Source: Hofstenia miamia (taxonomy: Eukaryota; Xenacoelomorpha; Acoela). Taken from it: 64,000 bases of DNA. The number at the start of each line of letters is the position of its first letter. The stretch's first letter is position 1. The stretch covers positions 1-64,000 of the forward strand of contig SCFE01000001.1 in assembly GCA_004352715.1 (NCBI GenBank), read 5' to 3'. The notes under the pieces are model-generated. The model made no database searches. It was not told where the DNA came from and saw only the letters and a list, made by a program, of their open reading frames with translations. The position numbers were made by a program, and so were the translations under genes. Below, piece after piece: positions 21,838 through 44,316 of this stretch.

Positions 21838-23509
21838 CTACCAAAAAGCGCGCAAGAATCTGTCTGGAAATGTCCTTAGGAATTTCTTTGATGAGTGTAC
21901 ATCGGAAGCGGGTAACCTTTCCCTCAGACGGGCAATGGCGTAATCCTCTCTTTGAGGAATCATGTCAACAAGTGAGTGCCTGCTATCAGATGATATCTTA
22001 CCATAGAGTTTTCTATCGGCATCATCTACCATTTCAGATATGGTTCGAGAAATGCGAGGATTCCGAGGAATAATTCCGGCCGTGACATATTTCTTATGGA
22101 CTTTATCTAAGAGGCTGAGGTTAGATGAGTCTCCCCAAAAGGTAATTCAATTGAGAAAGAAACAAAGACTTGTAGAGATTTCTGGCATCGTCCACAGAGA
22201 TGGACACTGAACGAAGTTTCTTGATCAGATAAAATGTACGAACTAATCTCTTGGTCAGGGATTTAACATGGTCATTGAATGATAGCCCCTTGTCAATAGT
22301 AATTCCAAGCAGAATAAGTCTGTCCACGCGTTTGATGTCATTTAGAGATGAGGGAAATTGGTATCCTGCTCGAAGCGGAATAATAAGTTCTTGAGACTTA
22401 CTTTCGTTCAATAGAATCTTTGCAGTTTCTACCAGGGAAACATCCGGATATATCGTCAGCAAACTTAACTAACATCCCAAGGCTGGTGTCAATTTGAAGA
22501 TCATCATACACAATGTTAAAAAGTATAGGCCCGAGAATTGTTCCCTGGGGTACCCCGAGNNNNNNNNNNNNNNNNNNNNNNNNNNNNNNNNNNNNNNNNN
22601 NNNNNNNNNNNNNNNNNNNNNNNNNNNNNNNNNNNNNNNNNNNNNNNNNNNNNNNNNNNNNNNNNNNNNNNNNNNNNNNNNNNNNNNNNNNNNNNNNNNN
22701 NNNNNNNNNNNNNNNNNNNNNNNNNNNNNNNNNNNNNNNNNNNNNNNNNNNNNNNNNNNNNNNNNNNNNNNNNNNNNNNNNNNNNNNNNNNNNNNNNNNN
22801 NNNNNNNNNNNNNNNNNNNNNNNNNNNNNNNNNNNNNNNNNNNNNNNNNNNNNNNNNNNNNNNNNNNNNNGGCTTTGTTTAGGTCCAGGGCGAGTATTCT
22901 GACATAATCAAATCCTTTATTCTCTGATTGCTTGCAGAAATCAAGTATGCGATGAAGAGCATGATCTGTTGACGATAGCTTGCGAAACCCAAATTGGTTT
23001 TTCTTCAGGTTTCTGTTATAGATGTCTGAAATGAAAATGTCGTAGATGAGTCTTTCGAAGTGTCTCGCAAGAATAGGAGTGACGGAAATCGGCCTCAGGT
23101 CATCCAGTTTCTCAATACGCTGCTTCTTAGCCAACGGAGACACTTTCGCTGTCTTAAAGGAAGTTGGAAACGTCCCAAGTTTAATGCATTGATTATATAT
23201 GTGTAGTAACGGGATGGCAATGTTATGGGCATTTTGTCTGTATACCCAGTAAGGAAAGTCTGGGTCGCCACAGGAAGTTCTTTTCAGTTTGGCCAACGAG
23301 TTGTAAACTTGGTGTAAGGTGAACAGAGGCGGTTGCGAGTCCAGAGGTAATCCGATTTGCGGTCGTTCATAGTTATCATCCGTGGTAATGCTAACGAAGT
23401 GCTTGTTGATGGCTTCAGATGAAAACGGTATCTTTGCCGAACCAGCTTTTCTACCAGAGAGAAAATTCATGTATTTCCACCAACTTCTTGTGCTTGTTTC
23501 TCGAAACAA
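21838..23509 (-). pseudogene. Non-LTR retrotransposon reverse transcriptase (CR1/L2-like), broken
   Basis: Reading the minus strand, the frame from 23509 contains the RT fingers: LDDLRPISVTPILARHFERLI, then NQFGFRKLSSTDHAL and the first catalytic strand YVRILALDLNKA just before the gap at 22560-22870. After the gap the sequence encodes GVPQGTILGPILFN and, near 22455-22470, FADD with both catalytic Asp. A frameshift follows at about 22450, after which the thumb continues (22121-22462, including the LLGITID strand), and the C-terminal tail resumes at 21838-22073. No endonuclease domain is seen upstream. The enzyme would reverse-transcribe its own RNA at a nicked target. The clade is tentative. 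Confidence 0.8.
22560..22870. other. Assembly gap, 311 N, inside the RT palm
   Basis: The gap removes the RT segment between the first Asp block and the GVPQGT block; flanking frames agree with one continuous RT. Confidence 0.95.
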
Positions 23510-23935
23510 TGTTGCGCATAATTTTCACACCGTTTTCCCATCATTAACCAAGTTCCGGCTTGCTTCTATAAATATGAACAGAGATGGTATGCATCATGAA
23601 AGATAATGACAAAGTCGTGAAAATTGCTAGAAGCAATGAATGTATATTGCATTCCATATTAATCATTGTTTCAATAAATATATACTTTTGAATCTCAAGA
23701 AATCCAGTTCTAGTATGTTGTAAATTTTCAGAATGCAAGACTATATTTTGCCCCCCCCCTTATATCTCAAGAACCATGCAAGCTATTAATTTCAGAGTAC
23801 TTTTATTCGCTAGAAAATTAAATATACAAAATGTTAATTTTGCTTAGGAAATCACCAATTTCTCCAAGAATATTGACAATATCGAGTTTGTAGTACTTCC
23901 AAACATTTTTAAATTAATATTTAGACCTAGAAAGT
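23510..23935. other. Intergenic stretch between two non-LTR elements
   Basis: No coding match. Contains a C9 homopolymer near 23750. Confidence 0.5.
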
Positions 23936-26420
23936 TCATTTATAATGTAAGAAGTGTTTATTGTAAATTGTGGTATTTTGTGAGCCCCAGATAGGATAAA
24001 TATATGGTAACAATATGTTCCATGGAGTGGAACAAGGCATGAGAAGGCCACAAACAGAGAAGAATGGCACTAGGAATGGACTTGAACAAAGAGAGTTTCG
24101 CAGCAGCTGGCGAATTAAAGGGAAGATTGCGGAAGAGGGCAAAGAGTGTTGGATTAGCTTTGCGGAAGCACAAGTGCACATGTCTAGGCCTATTCAAGCT
24201 TGCAGCAAGTTGAACTCCAAGATGCGTATGATGAGGAGAAAAGTTCAGAGGCAGATCAGAAGGGGGAGATACAGAAAAGGAAATCCCTAAAATCAAGATG
24301 GCTAACAGAAGACCAAGTAGACAAAAGCTCAAGATAAGAATTATTATTCTAGGCAAAAAAACTATCAAGGTTGAAAATCGCAGTGTCATTGAGGATCATT
24401 TGAGGGAAGTCATCGATAGCAACAAGGAAGAAGAGAACAGCACATACAGAACCTTGAGGAGCACCATTAGAAACGAGGACAGGAGAAGAAATAAATTAGT
24501 TGATTTTGACACACTGATGACAGGAAAATTTCGATGAAATCAAAGCAAAATAAACTTAATTTGTCAAGAGGAATAAAATAAGGGAGCCGATCAAAAGCTT
24601 TAGAAATGTCAAGAAAAATAATGCAGCCAGGATCATTACGATCATAGTGGAAAATAGCAGCTTTCAATCAAAGTGAGCAAGTTAGTGATTGTAGAACAAC
24701 TCGGAAGGTTATCATGCTGAGAAGAAATGAGGTGACGAATTTTAGGGAACACAAAAACAAGGCGCTCAAAGATTATTGACAGCCAAAAAAGATTAGCTAT
24801 TGGACGGTATGAAGTGACTTGAGAAGATTGAAGCTGATTGAATTTTAATAGTAGAAATTCAAGATGTTATCCAGCAAAGAAAGTGTACCAGTCATCAGCA
24901 GAGAAAGGGTAATTATAAATGGGGAATTAAGAAAAGAGAACAGCATTTAGAGATACAAAGTCACTGTTAGATCGAGCATATTGTGGAGCAGCTGGACAAC
25001 CAGATGAGGTAATAGAATTGACAGACAGGGATCAGGGTGAGAGCGCATAGCCAAGTCAAGGAGGAGCAGCAGGAACTAGGAGAAAATACAAGTCAAGGTT
25101 ATGACAACGTCAGGCAATAAGAGCACCGTCATGATTACCATTAGAGCGATCCATATGGGAGAGAACAACATTGTCAGCGACGGAAGGATCAAGGCACATT
25201 TCAGTAATGAAAAAGAAGTCAACAGGAAACTGCAAGAAGTTGTAAAACTGAGATAACTGTTTACTGAGACAGGACTGTAAGCATTGGCAAGCGGAAAAGA
25301 GAAATCATAGCTGCGATGAGGAGAAAATTTCAAGCTAGGAGGTACAGGTAGCCACGACGAGAAGCATTATGATGGTGGGAACGAAGGCCAAAAGTTTTGC
25401 GCTCGGCATCAGCGAGGTGATAGTATCGGATCAAGAGGCCATCTGACCACACTTCAGGATCCATGAGAGCCTGATGAAACTCTTGATTACAGACAATATG
25501 GAAGGATGCAAATGGAGAATTCGTACGTTTTGGAATGGAAAGAACGCCATCAAATTGTAGTGAGGAGGAACGGAGATGATCAGCAACATCAGAAGCAGAA
25601 TCTGAATTGGCAAAACTGCCGATATAGATGTGAGCTCTACAAGGAGAATAAGGAAGAGAACTAATCGGAACAGCAAGCAGTTTACAGGAAAAACTAGTAC
25701 CAAGGATGTGACGAGGGCGATGACTGCGGTGAGTAGGCGGTNATCAGCGAGGTGATAGTATCGGATCAAGAGGCCATCTGACCACACTTCAGGATCCATG
25801 AGAGCCTGATGAAACTCTTGATTACAGACAATATGGAAGGATGCAAATGGAGAATTCGTACGTTTTGGAATGGAAAGAACGCCATCAAATTGTAGTGAGG
25901 AGGAACGGAGATGATCAGCAACATCAGAAGCAGAATCTGAATTGGCAAAACTGCCGATATAGATGTGAGCTCTACAAGGAGAATAAGGAAGAGAACTAAT
26001 CGGAACAGCAAGCAGTTTACAGGAAAAACTAGTACCAAGGATGTGACGAGGGCGATGACTGCGGTGAGTAGGCGGTAGAACAGACTGTTTAGGGGCAGGT
26101 GGTGGCACAGGAGATGGAGCAACAGCGCCTAGGAAAACGTGGGGCTGGGTGATTGGATCATTAGGAATGGTACGTGAGGTGGAAGCCCTGGAATAGAACA
26201 TTTGAGATTGCATGGAGGAGACGTCGGAGGTGAGTTTAGCAAGAGAGTCTGACAAGAATTACAAGACAACATTGGAAGGGCTGACGTCGGAAGACTGGTG
26301 CAAACTGGAAAGGGAGGAGACACCTTGGCGAAGGACCAACCACAGAAGCAAATTGGGCATCAGAAAAATTCTGAAGATCTGCAAGAGAGACACTAGCAGC
26401 AGGGATATTAAAATCTAATT
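23936..26420 (-). mobile_element. Decayed non-LTR retrotransposon with ORF1-, endonuclease- and RT-like parts
   Basis: Reading the minus strand: a Ser/Pro-rich ORF1-like frame (26255 down to about 25400); an ITEMCLDPS segment near 25200, like the ITETWL strand of AP-type endonucleases; RT fingers near 24810 (YRPIANLFWLS then FERLVF, frameshifted); the catalytic strand GCIIFLDISKAFDRLP at 24560-24640; GAPQGSV near 24445; and the HTHLGVQL thumb motif near 24210-24230. Where the second catalytic Asp box should follow, the sequence is shortened and broken. Multiple stops make it inactive. The same family supplies the fragment at 15874-16096. Confidence 0.7.
25408..26076. repeat. Exact 334-base direct duplication around a single N
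   Basis: Positions 25408-25741 and 25743-26076 are identical by eye, separated only by the N at 25742. This pattern fits two overlapping contigs joined end to end rather than a biological duplication. It also creates an artificial 274-residue open frame (25431-26255). Confidence 0.9.
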
Positions 26421-27255
26421 AAACTTTATAATAAACAAGAAGTAGTTCCAATAGTTTTTAAATCTATTTTGCATCTAGAAAAAGTTTTTGCTGATCAAAA
26501 CAGAGGTTGGCCCACATGGTTTGATCTGAGCTATTTGTATTTAAAAAGCCAGTTATGTATAAACCGGAGTCCAAATTTGCTGGATAGTTGATATATGCTA
26601 AGGTAATGTGTAGTTAAAAAATTGCAATCGAAAAAGTTTATTTTTTGATACAAAGCGCTATTTCTGAATTTCACAAATACATAGCGCTACCGATCTCCAA
26701 AAAATCGTACATATTTAATTCAACGTCTAAATATTTTATTTGAATGCATATTCATAATTTTAATATTAATAAACAGGGACCGCTAACACTTTTGATACTA
26801 AATCTTGTCTTTCACGTCATATTATGCAATGTTCTTCTTACGTTTGTCTTTTTACCGGTACCCGTCTTACATTGGTATTTACTCTGGGATTGCCTGACAA
26901 TTACCTTGTCATGTTAAAATCCGCGTTTCAATATGAAGAAAACCATTTTTAGGGATGCCTTGTCAATTGTTCTACATTAGAACTTTTTTAAGTTGCGCAG
27001 ACTTAGATGTAGGAGTTTCTAATTTGATTTATTGGAATCATTCTCTGCAATCGGAAATAGAATCTCGTTATAACCCTCTTTTGCATATCCTAGAATACAT
27101 GTATATTTTCAATTTTATGGTTCTGGCTTGAAATAAAAAGTTTAGTATAGCTAAATGATTTTCTTATGCATTGTACGAATTTCCTTAAAAATATTTTCCG
27201 CTCTAAATTGATATAGCAAAAAAATGTACAAATCCCAATATCGATTTACGAAGCA

Positions 27256-27260
<5 letters not shown>
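26421..27260. other. Non-coding stretch, nothing recognised
   Basis: No protein-family match and no paired repeats noticed. Confidence 0.5.
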
Positions 27261-27292
<32 letters not shown>

Positions 27293-27293
27293 N
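27261..27293. repeat. (TA)n microsatellite ending at a single N
   Basis: TA array broken by the N at 27293, directly before Penelope-like coding sequence. Confidence 0.9.
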
Positions 27294-27296
27294 ATG

Positions 27297-28045
27297 ATGT
27301 CGAAAATTTTAAGAACTTTATGAATAATTGCTTAAAGGAGTTACAATTTACAATTGAATACCCGTTGAACAATAAATTAAATTTTCTGGATGTTGCAATA
27401 GCGTACAATAACCATCCCTACGAAACTAAAATGTACCGAAAACCAACAAATACCAATCTTTACATTCCATTTCATTCATTAATCGTATAATCAAAATTTC
27501 TTCAAATTACCAGAATTTAATTGAATCAATCTCTGAATTATATGAAATTTTGAAAAGCAATGGCTATCCACATCGATTAATTAAGGTATGTTGATCAACA
27601 GCTAACAAAGAAACCTGAAGTAATATGTAACCAAGATCAATCTAATGATAAAGCACCAATATATTGGAAGTTGGCATATATTGAAGAGCACCAACAACTG
27701 CTAAATCTAAGAATAAAGAAAATTAATGCGAAATTTAGATACACAAGAATAAGACCAATATTAGAAACTAAGAAGACCTGTAATATATTTCGCAACAAGA
27801 GATGCTTGTTTCATCAATTGTATACAAGTTTACATGTGAAGAATGTCACCATTCTTACATCGGTGAAACAGCGAAATCTTCAAACTCGGGTTAATGAACA
27901 TCTTTCAGGACACTTAAATTCCGAAATTTATTCTCACCAACATCGAGCAAACATCAATAATTTTAAGATCATTATGCAAACACCTAATACTAAGAGTTCG
28001 GAAGCCCTAATTATTAAGAACTCAAATAAACAACCAACATATTGA
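27297..28045 (+). pseudogene. Penelope-like element remnant (RT C-terminus and GIY-YIG endonuclease)
   Basis: The first frame (to 27490) has LQFTIEYPLNNKLNFLDVAI then KMYRKPTNTNLY, the conserved segment at the C-terminal end of Penelope-like reverse transcriptases. After about 250 bases of broken linker, the endonuclease follows: near 27828-27880 one frame encodes KFTCEECHHSYIGETAKS, with the Tyr-Ile-Gly of the GIY-YIG nuclease and its Cys pair, and after a frameshift the next frame contains RVNEHLSGHL and SSEALIIKNSNKQP, the later GIY-YIG helices. In intact elements the nuclease nicks target DNA for insertion. A hammerhead-like motif lies 75 bases downstream. Confidence 0.8.
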
Positions 28046-28119
28046 ATATCTTATAATGTATGCATATTTAACAAAATTAAATGTAGTGAATTGTAAATTA
28101 TATTACCACAGAATTTGTA

Positions 28120-28143
28120 TTGGCGATGATTTTAAATCGAAAC
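28120..28143 (+). ncRNA. Decayed hammerhead-ribozyme-like core
   Basis: TTGGCGA (28120-28126) stands for the conserved CUGANGA box with two changes, then one T, then a short GATTT/AAATC stem (28128-28138), then GAAAC (28139-28143). The layout is the same as at 40951-40976 and 56578-56606, each next to a Penelope-like fragment, and Penelope-like elements are known to carry hammerhead motifs. The changes to the core predict no activity. Confidence 0.45.
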
Positions 28144-28307
28144 CAGTCGCATAGTATAAATCTGAGCACAATAGTATATATATATATATATATATATATT
28201 TCTTTTTTCAAGAGATCTTTAAATATTGTCAAATATTGCCAATGCTTATTAAAACAGTCAAAACGTTAAAAATTGTGGTTATCCCTCTCTTAAAGGTACT
28301 TGGATAG

Positions 28308-40199
<11,892 letters not shown>

Positions 40200-40527
40200 T
40201 TATTTTTTTCGAAATGTAATTTTTCTTCGAATTTTCCATTTATTTCATCAAAAACATAAATCATTTATATATCATCAGAACAATAATTATTTAAATATTC
40301 TTTTCAATCATTAGGTATAATTCCCAGGCACATTCATGATAAAAAAATTCCCATTAAATTTTCTGCAACATTATATTCTATATATTGAGAGAACTTAAAT
40401 GATTTTCAGTAACATACATAATCAGGACTCATTTGCTCTAAGCTGTTGTGCAGGCTAGAATATTCTGAATGTTGATAATAGAACAGAAAAGACTTATAAA
40501 CATTTTAACAAAATACTGAGAATTTCA

Positions 40528-40533
40528 AATAAA
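40528..40533 (+). terminator. Candidate CTP synthase poly(A) signal
   Basis: AATAAA about 330 bases after the stop codon; no nearer canonical hexamer was noticed. Use is inferred only. Confidence 0.4.
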
Positions 40534-40950
40534 GTTAATACATTGATAAAATTCTTCTAACAATTGTGCATATTTACGTAAACACGTATCTGTATATACT
40601 TTTCTGTTGTGTACTATAAATTCTTAAAGGTATTGCAACACCTTCGTTTTAATGAATATTTGGTATGTAACTGCGTGAATTATTTAAGACACTGTATTTA
40701 AAACAAGTCATTGTTTATTTTCAACAGAATAATGATAATATACAAGGCAAATACTTTTTCTTATAGTAAGCATTCAATTATAAATAGTATTTGGAGAATG
40801 GACTCAAAAAAAAATTGCCTTTTCATTATTTTGCTGTTCAATAGGAAAGAAGGCGCTTGAAAACAAAAGACCAAATAAGTTAAGAGAATCAATATTCCAT
40901 ATCTTATTAAGAATCTTTAGTAATTTTAATATAAACAGACTAAGAGATAT

Positions 40951-40976
40951 ATTTCGCTCAACTTGAGCATCGTCAA
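40951..40976 (-). ncRNA. Hammerhead-ribozyme-like core beside a Penelope fragment
   Basis: Minus strand: TTGACGA (40976-40970) differs from CUGANGA only at the first base, then one T, then a perfect six-pair stem GCTCAA/TTGAGC with a one-base loop as written (40968-40956; in practice fewer pairs), then GAAAT (40955-40951). It follows the GIY-YIG frame on the same strand, in the position expected for Penelope-like hammerheads. Confidence 0.55.
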
Positions 40977-41031
40977 TTTATAAAAAAATTCCCTGTAAAT
41001 ATGCAAAATTTAATTAAAAGATATTATGCAA

Positions 41032-41328
41032 TTACATGTTGATTAGAGGTAATTTATCCTGATATATATAATCATCTTTGGTATTAAGACTTGGTTCAAT
41101 GGATCTTATGTATATGCTTTTGATTACTCTTAAATTTTTGGGGATCGTCGATCTTAAAATTTTGATGTCATAATTTAATCCACATTTTCTTAGGTGTTCT
41201 GATATGGTTGACTTAGTTTCGTATTCTTCCATTGTGTTTAGTTGCCTGTTACTATTTCCAATATAGTCCTCACCACAGGTGAAATTGATTTTATAGATAA
41301 CATTAGACTTATCGACTATCGTTGTCAT
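41032..41328 (-). pseudogene. Penelope-like GIY-YIG endonuclease fragment
   Basis: The 98-residue frame has NVIYKINFTCGEDYIGNSNR, i.e. the Tyr of the first motif, a Cys, and Tyr-Ile-Gly of GIY-YIG, then ISEHLRKCG and a helix with IKSIYIRSIEPSLNTK that ends Penelope nucleases. The RT part that should precede it (higher coordinates) is not recognisable beyond 41330. The fragment would be the last part of Pol in an intact element. Confidence 0.75.
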
Positions 41329-41410
41329 TGATTTTAATTCTAGGTTTTGACTAAGCTTTCGCGTTGTATAAACAAATCTTACATTTTCCTTTATATAATT
41401 TATTCATAAT

Positions 41411-41990
41411 TTGCTTTGTTATCGGCTTGGCATCCCCTTAACTGATGACAAAAAAAGTCCAAAATGCCTTAAGCCTTTGGATTTATTCGCTGATCATGCT
41501 ATGTCATGCGCGGAACGCTTTTTTGCAACTTCTAAATGTGCTTTGTCTCTTGTGCTTAAAAGTCTAACCTCACTGAGTCTCGTACTCGTCCTGGGGACAT
41601 CTTTTGGCCATGCTGGTCTCCTGGCCGACCAGCCGCCCTAGACATGATTGTAATTAGTTGACTGCAGCCTTCGACTGTTTCTCTTTTGGGTACTAATGGT
41701 GGTTATGCTCTGGAAGTTTCAGATAACCGAAGGTTTACTAAATACGCACACTCATGTTCAACTGCTGGTATATCCTTCATGCCACTATCAGTGAAAGCTC
41801 TAGGAAGATGGTCACAAATTGCTATCAAAGTATTCTCCAAGATGTCTTTTATGTCTTCGGACAGAAGTGCCTTTTGCCATCTGAATACGATTTTTACATA
41901 TTTTTTCTAGCAATTGTCTGTAATTTTAGGGAAATGCTGCAATTCTATTATCAAGATATGGTAGTTAGGGTTCAAGCAATTCATGTCTAA
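41411..41990 (+). pseudogene. C-terminal tail of a retroelement with a restriction-like endonuclease signature
   Basis: The first frame begins LCYRLGIPLT and has PKCLKPLDLFADHAMSC, a zinc-ribbon-like Cys/His cluster. A shifted frame at about 41585-41650 reads RTRPGDIFWPCW then RPAALDMIVIS, with the two Asp spaced as in the PD-(D/E)XK nuclease of R2-like elements. After an in-frame stop it continues with YALEVSDNRRFTKYAHSC and GISFMPLSVKALG. Tails of this kind are common in RT proteins of marine invertebrates. Frame changes and the stop show it is dead; no RT is visible next to it. Confidence 0.55.
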
Positions 41991-43094
41991 TCTGTGACAT
42001 CTGAAACACAAATTCAATAGTGGTATTCACAGCATCTCAATCGTTGTACAAGTCTATCCCCAAAAATATAATCATTTTAATGTTACCACCTCAGCTTATA
42101 AAAGAAAAATTAAAGACTTTAAAAGAAATGTACAAATGTATTTGAAACCAAGAAAATTCAACTATTTAAATTACCAAAGAATTCAATCAATTCCAACAAC
42201 CAAGCTTAGTCATTGAAACAGAAAATCTATTATTAAAAACTTAATAAGTGGTTAGCACGTTATTTGTACAGTGATTTTATATACAGAGGATTTTAAAAAT
42301 TAAAATATTAAATATTAATTTTAAATGTATTTATTTTCGTTCTTTTTAAAAAAATTAAATTTGGTGATTTTTAAATATTCTATTTTGTAATGTTAATTTT
42401 GTCAAATTGTTTATATATTTGATTTTAGATGAAAGTGTTCTTTAGAAATCAATTTCAACGCATTGTAATATGATGCATTCAAAAGCTAAATGCGCTGCAT
42501 TGAATAACGAATGCCGAGAGAAAGCATGGGGGACAAAAATCCTAAACCATAAAGAATTGTTCAAACTAGTTTTGTCATCTGAAAACCTAGAATCTTAAAA
42601 AGTAGTCCCCCTAAAATCTCACTACCAATCATTACCAATATATAAAACCAATAAAGCCTGTTAGCATAAGATAGATCCTTCATTTTAGAAATCCATTCCA
42701 ACACATTGTAAAATGGCTCAATTACAAAGCCAAGAGAAAATATGCTTCCGTTGCTAATCTCGGAAATTTTTCTTGGAGAAAGAAAAGGAATGATTGAATA
42801 GTATACAGAAGAACAGCGCAATATAACATGTAGGACGAGTACCTTTTTAGCAAGAAGAGTTTCTATGATTGACAATGATAAAAATGCTATAGGTCTGACT
42901 GCAAGCATAAAGGAAATACCTTTTTCGTCAGTCATACTTCTGATTAGCATATGCAGCAAAAGACATGTCTCTTAAGACATCATTAACCATGAATAAATGG
43001 AGAAATTCCAGGCATAAATGCTTATGGATTTTTCATATATTTGAGAATTATTGTTTTTTCAACCGTTTCAACTTTCTCAGATTTTGAGGTTACC
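41991..43094. other. Non-coding stretch, one unassigned hydrophobic ORF
   Basis: A minus-strand frame (42561-42959, 132 residues) is Leu/Ile-rich with possible membrane segments but matches nothing I recognise. The rest is AT-rich and featureless. Confidence 0.5.
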
Positions 43095-43260
43095 TTGAAG
43101 AAGAAGAAGAAGAATATCTTTATTCCGCAGTTTTAATTTCAACAAAATTGCTGTTTGCTGTACCAAACACGTCAAAAAAATAAAAATTTACAAATTAATA
43201 AAAATATAGACAAAAATAGCTATTTACAAATTAATATTTCAATTATATAATACTATTCAG
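43095..43260 (-). mobile_element. 3' terminus of a minus-strand non-LTR element with a GAA/TTC tail
   Basis: On the minus strand CGGAATAAAGATATTC is followed by five TTC units (43098-43112). A polyadenylation-like AATAAA followed directly by a short tandem tail is a common 3' end for L2/CR1-like elements. Its body would lie at higher coordinates on the minus strand, but there the sequence is a different, plus-strand element. Confidence 0.4.
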
Positions 43261-43274
43261 TCATCTTAGCTCTT

Positions 43275-43799
43275 ATGCCAAGGTTAGTAAAATTTGAACT
43301 TTGGAAAATCTCAAATATTGAAGAATCGCCATCCCCTTTAGAAGAAACACGCTCACCACTAGAAACATCAAACACTAAATGCATGAACAGCGACAATGTT
43401 TCCGAAACAAATGCTCCAGAAAAAAGTGAAACAAACCAACGAAAGGTCAAACATATCAAAGAAACTTCGGATACATTGATAATTGGAACATCAATGTATC
43501 ACAATTTGAGGGCAAATGAACTTGTGAAAGATCACGATGTCACGATTCATTCATATCCTGGAGCTACAATCGAGGAAATTTCAAACATAATTTATCAATA
43601 CCCACAAAGGAACAATATAAAGGTGATGATCACTGCTGGAAGAAACGACGTCATGCAATCAAACAAGAATTTTACACCATTTTTCGAAAAATTGATTACT
43701 GCCACACGACATTCCTTTCGAAACGCAGAAATTACATTGGGCGAACTCGCACCATTTCCATATGTTAAAACGTTTAATAAAATGTCATCGGAACCCTAA
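43275..43799 (+). pseudogene. ORF1 fragment with SGNH-esterase domain (CR1/L2-like)
   Basis: Of 174 residues, about 1-60 form a charged Ser/Glu-rich linker. From about residue 68 the frame shows SGNH-hydrolase blocks: TLIIGTSMYHNL (block I, Ser retained, usually GDS), then a Gly-containing strand (SYPGATIEEI), then MITAGRNDV (block III, Asn-Asp). The block V Asp-x-x-His is missing because the frame ends after APFPYVKTFN. Such esterase-type ORF1 proteins belong to CR1/L2-group retroposons and are thought to assist the RNA particle. An ORF2 start follows on the same strand at about 43980. Confidence 0.6.
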
Positions 43800-43979
43800 A
43801 TTCAAATTAAACCCTAAATTCAAATTGAAACTCAAATTTGTTTTCAAGTAAAATTATTACTCTTTACTTATATTTTCCTTATTTCGACATTCAAATCAAA
43901 TGAGGATGCCTCGCTCTTACCAGTACAGTTTTACTTCAATACATCAACTATTCGCTATTCAAAAACAGCTTTAACTTTC

Positions 43980-44316
43980 TTAACCAGGCGCATTTGTATT
44001 ATCATAATCGATTTAAAAAACTCATTTGTTATTTCTCTCATAATTTTCCTATTATTAGCAGTATATTGTATTGAGACTAATCCCGGTCCGATTTTAAATT
44101 TTGAATCATACATCAAAAAATTGAATACCGGCTCAGATGTTGTGAATTACGTACATTTAAATTTTCAGAATCTAAGTATTAAAAATTTCGAATATAGGGA
44201 ATTCGTTTCAAATATTAAAAATGATTTAATTCTCGCAATTTCTGAAACTTGGCTAAAGATTGACGATCTAGATAGCACATGGTCTGTTAATGAAACTTAA
44301 TAAAGAGAAAGGATAG
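43980..44316 (+). pseudogene. Start of ORF2 (AP-type endonuclease) of a CR1/L2-like element
   Basis: An open frame runs from about 43983 through a hydrophobic stretch (SLIIFLLLAVYC) into a 2A-like peptide (IETNPGP at 44070-44090). It then gives VHLNFQNLS and LILAISETWLK, the first strands of the AP-endonuclease domain that nicks target DNA, ending at a stop near 44300 just before the gap. The gap removes the rest. It follows the ORF1 fragment by about 180 bases, so both probably belong to one element. Confidence 0.7.
44049..44090 (+). other. 2A-like ribosome-skipping peptide motif
   Basis: Encodes LLLAVYCIETNPGP, matching D-(V/I)-E-x-N-P-G-P except that the first Asp is Cys. 2A sequences at the N-terminus of ORF2 are known in CR1/L2-type and related non-LTR elements of several invertebrates. 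The changed Asp may weaken skipping. Confidence 0.65.

Noticed and set aside
25431-26255. 274-residue minus-strand frame as a real protein
   Set aside because: Its second half is created by the artificial duplication around the N at 25742.
42561-42959. 132-residue hydrophobic frame as a membrane protein gene
   Set aside because: No recognisable family or neighbouring exons, and composition alone can create such frames in AT-rich DNA.
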